This document shows, piece by piece, positions 61,971-64,000 of a stretch of 64,000 nucleotides of DNA (position 1 is its first letter; the number at the start of each line of letters is the position of its first letter). Under the pieces are notes generated by a model. That model was not told the origin of the DNA and ran no database searches. It worked only from the letters and a program-made list of their open reading frames with translations. The stretch is from Asparagopsis taxiformis. Lineage: Eukaryota; Rhodophyta; Florideophyceae; Bonnemaisoniales; Bonnemaisoniaceae. Location of the stretch: the NCBI GenBank assembly GCA_030407315.1, contig JALQPE010000231.1, forward strand, positions 62,001-126,000, read 5' to 3'. A program made the position numbers and the translations under genes.

Positions 61971-62972
61971 ATGGAAACTGCCACCGCCAAGCTGACGCTC
62001 GATGCGACGTCTTCTCTGGTCGACCCGTCGCCGGGCGCCACAGACGAGCAGTCGACGCCGTCTCCTGCATCGTCACCACAGAGCCAGAATCCCATCTATG
62101 TGTTTGACCTGCACACGGTTCTGTCAGCGCGAATCCCGACGAGCAAATACGTGCGCAACCCGCTTCGTCTGCCGCTCAACTCGCTGTACCACCAGACGAT
62201 CAGTCGATTCAACGCGGCCACAACGGCGCAGCAGCGTGTCGACGCGTTGTTGCACGTGATCGCGATCCCGAAATGCGTGCTGAGGGACCCGATCCCGCGC
62301 AAGGAGGCGCGTCGTTCGTCCAAGACGGTGACTCGCGACATTCAAAAACGCATCGAGCGTGCGCTGGCCGACGATTGGATTGCGCTCTTCTCTGAAGCTG
62401 CGTATGGCTTTGATCGAAATCTACCGCTGGCGGACGACGCTTCCAACTGCACGTCGGACGCGTATCGCATGACTCGACCGCTGCAGCCTGCGCTTCCCGT
62501 GCATCCGGATATGGTGCCGGCGCCGGAGCAGATCAGTGAAATGGACATTCGACGCACGGTGCGTCGGTTGAATTCGAGTAGTCCGCCTGGATGTGACGGA
62601 CTGCGTACGGCGCATCTCAAGGCGCTGCTATCTTTTCCTGGCATGCGACAGCAGCCGCAGAATGCGATTAGTCAGTTGACATTGTTTGTTATGGAATATG
62701 CAAAGGGGTCTCTACTGGCGTCGGTGCTACCTGCTTGTGTTGGGGATTTGTTCTGCAACACGAAACACTGTCGGGATCATATGGGTTGTGCACTGCCCAT
62801 TCTGCATCTGGCGTGTTGTTGTCGTGTTGTGAAGAAAGGTAACGAGGTGAATCATTGCAAGCTTGGCGCTGCGGAAGGGAATACTGTGCAAGATAATGGG
62901 GAGGAGGACGAGCCAGTGGACAATTTGAAAGGAAAAGCTGTACTGGTTTCGGTGGAGAAGGAGGAGACATAG
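61971..62972 (+). mobile_element. Truncated reverse-transcriptase-derived ORF (LINE-like)
   Basis: A 333-codon open frame. Its middle reads like the region before and at the start of reverse transcriptases of non-LTR-type elements: VDALLHVIAIPKCVLRDPIP (compare a short LLALPRAVL segment), then ISEMDIRRTVRRLNSSSPPG followed by CDGLRTAHLKALLS (compare SAPGPDGLRPEHLKAL), and a following YAKGSLLASVLPACVGD, where typical elements have the segment before RT motif K.DGG-RPI. The frame departs from the RT pattern at about residue 260 and ends within 75 residues with no YxDD box, so the RT is truncated. The first 45 residues are Ser/Pro/Thr-rich. No target-site duplication was found. The ORF start is otherwise gene-like, so exaptation is possible. 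Confidence 0.55.
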
Positions 62973-63807
62973 CAAAAACGATGATTGATAGAATAAGACT
63001 AACTGCGCAATGAAGTTTGAATATGTACAGAGTGCTTTAGAAGCTGGAACGTAGATGGATGGATGGGAGAGAGATAATTTTTTACTTCCAGCTGGATTAG
63101 CTTGCTATTCAAACTTGTTAAAGCGTTGGAGAGATTTGCACGCGCAGCATGGTGAAAGATGACCGGTATCATGGTGACAGTGTCGGGGCGCGTGGACCGA
63201 TTGAAAAAGGGAAAAAAAGCGAATCAACAGCACGCAGCAACAGATCGGGACTGGCGTCGTGTGATGAAAGCATCATAATTCGTCACTGGCGCGTCGCGTC
63301 GGTACCAACGTGACGTTTGCAGCGCCTATGAGTGGGACGATATGCGGCGTCGAGTCGACGCCGCCCCTGGTGTGGACACGCGCCAATTTTGTTGGCCGAT
63401 GCAGCACCGATCGTGCAGAATGTTCAATTGTGTTCCGACGCATGTGCAGCCTACGCACGCACAAAACACGCGTCTCGAGACCGCATCGCATCGACACGAC
63501 CTCGCAATGGCTATGAAGGTAGCGTTGCGTCGAGTCCAAATCAATCAATCGCGCATCGCCAGTTTGAATTAATTTCGCAATGATTTTTCACTTTGCCTAT
63601 TCACATATACGTGTCTGGAAAACAACTGGCTGCACTGATGCAGGATCGTCGTACACGTGCGCAAATGCGCCACTCGGTATATCGCCAAGTTTCTTGATCA
63701 TTGCGCTCCACACGTGGCGACGTGGCATACGCTACAGTATCGCTTTGGCAGATGATGACGACCGTCGGTGTGCAGCATAGTCATTGGATGGATACGATCT
63801 CGACACG
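62973..63807. other. Intergenic region
   Basis: 835 bp downstream of the RT-derived ORF, before the last gene. Several overlapping short frames lie at 63270-63580 on both strands, but none has protein character. It contains a perfect 10-bp inverted repeat at 63344-63364. Confidence 0.35.
63344..63364. repeat. Perfect inverted repeat
   Basis: GCGGCGTCGA, one base (G), then TCGACGCCGC: 10-bp arms around a single base, a strong palindrome in a G+C-rich intergenic area. Could be a protein-binding site or chance. Confidence 0.55.
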
Positions 63808-64000
63808 ATGAACGCGCTGCAGTGTGTGCGTCGTTTGTATTGGCAGCGTACTTGTTCGACGGCTGTATCGGCGTGCGCTGCGGTGTCGGATCCGTCGCCG
63901 AAGAAGCGCCCGAAAAGACAGCCGCGATTTGATCCGGAGACGCCGCCGCCGTCTGTGCACTCGTTTCCGGCGTACGAGCCGCGCGACTTTTTCGGCTTTC
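63808..64000 (+). CDS. 5' end of an unidentified gene, cut by the window edge
   Basis: The ATG at 63808 opens a frame that remains open to the last base (64 codons). The N-terminus MNALQCVRRLYWQRTCSTAV is basic, without acidic residues for 27 codons, like a mitochondrial presequence. A PKKRPKRQPRF basic patch and FPAYEPRDFFGF follow. Too little is visible to name the product. Confidence 0.45.
   Translation, partial: MNALQCVRRLYWQRTCSTAVSACAAVSDPSPKKRPKRQPRFDPETPPPSVHSFPAYEPRDFFGF

Noticed and set aside
63808..64000. tRNA-guanine transglycosylase for the gene at the right edge
   Set aside because: DFFGF near the edge is suggestive but only five residues; not enough to name the product.

Overview
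The window is nuclear DNA from a photosynthetic eukaryote, almost certainly a phycoerythrin-bearing red alga. The strongest evidence is a plastid-targeted PebB-type ferredoxin-dependent bilin reductase (46414-47355, minus), which makes phycoerythrobilin. A GapA-type plastid GAPDH (57614-58951, minus) has its only intron inside the transit peptide, a layout I recall for red algal GapA. Genes are dense, about one per 1.8 kb, and mostly intronless. The introns I can place are short (mostly 66-98 nt), GT-AG, and often carry a CTAAC branch-point-like motif. Several plastid transit peptides begin MAF. No rRNA or tRNA gene, CRISPR array or bacterial-type operon is visible.

Layout. 1-10.4 kb: end of a PITH-domain gene, a two-exon dihydroxyacetone kinase, a three-exon TRAPPC2/sedlin gene divergent from a TRAPPC9/Trs120 gene, and a Dbp4/DDX10 helicase. 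10.5-17.3 kb: a CCCH zinc-finger protein, a two-RRM SR protein of the plant RS type, a DAG/sphingosine-kinase-like lipid kinase, and a nicotianamine-synthase-like protein. 17.3-25.3 kb: a poorly resolved multi-exon candidate, a 732-residue disordered nuclear-type protein, two small unknown proteins and a multi-pass membrane protein. 25.3-37.1 kb: a probable plastid VHL-beta-domain protein, an armadillo protein, an ABHD10-like protein lacking its catalytic serine, VPS45, ETF-ubiquinone oxidoreductase, TilS, a thioredoxin-z/CITRX-like thioredoxin, and the UFM1-activating enzyme UBA5. 37.1-42 kb: three same-strand paralogues of a small two-helix SPEC3/Stum-like membrane protein, one frameshifted, with a plastid DUF1995 gene between them. 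42-49.2 kb: XPF/ERCC4, the ribosomal stalk genes P2 and uL11 (RPL12) back to back, PebB and the RRP3/DDX47 helicase. 49.3-64 kb: DNA polymerase epsilon catalytic subunit (one apparent frameshift), GapA, a RING/SIM/coiled-coil protein, a reverse-transcriptase-derived truncated ORF and the start of one more gene.

Most genes are ordinary housekeeping genes: ribosome biogenesis, vesicle tethering and fusion, DNA repair and replication, plastid metabolism. Two divergent pairs have partners in the same complex (TRAPPC2 with TRAPPC9, P2 with uL11). The items that most deserve a second look are the lumen-type VHL-beta protein, the SPEC3/Stum-like trio, the nicotianamine-synthase-like protein, the serine-less ABHD10 homologue, the nuclear TilS and the RT-derived ORF. 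Exon boundaries were placed by reading frame, splice motifs and remembered family alignments, without transcripts or searches.
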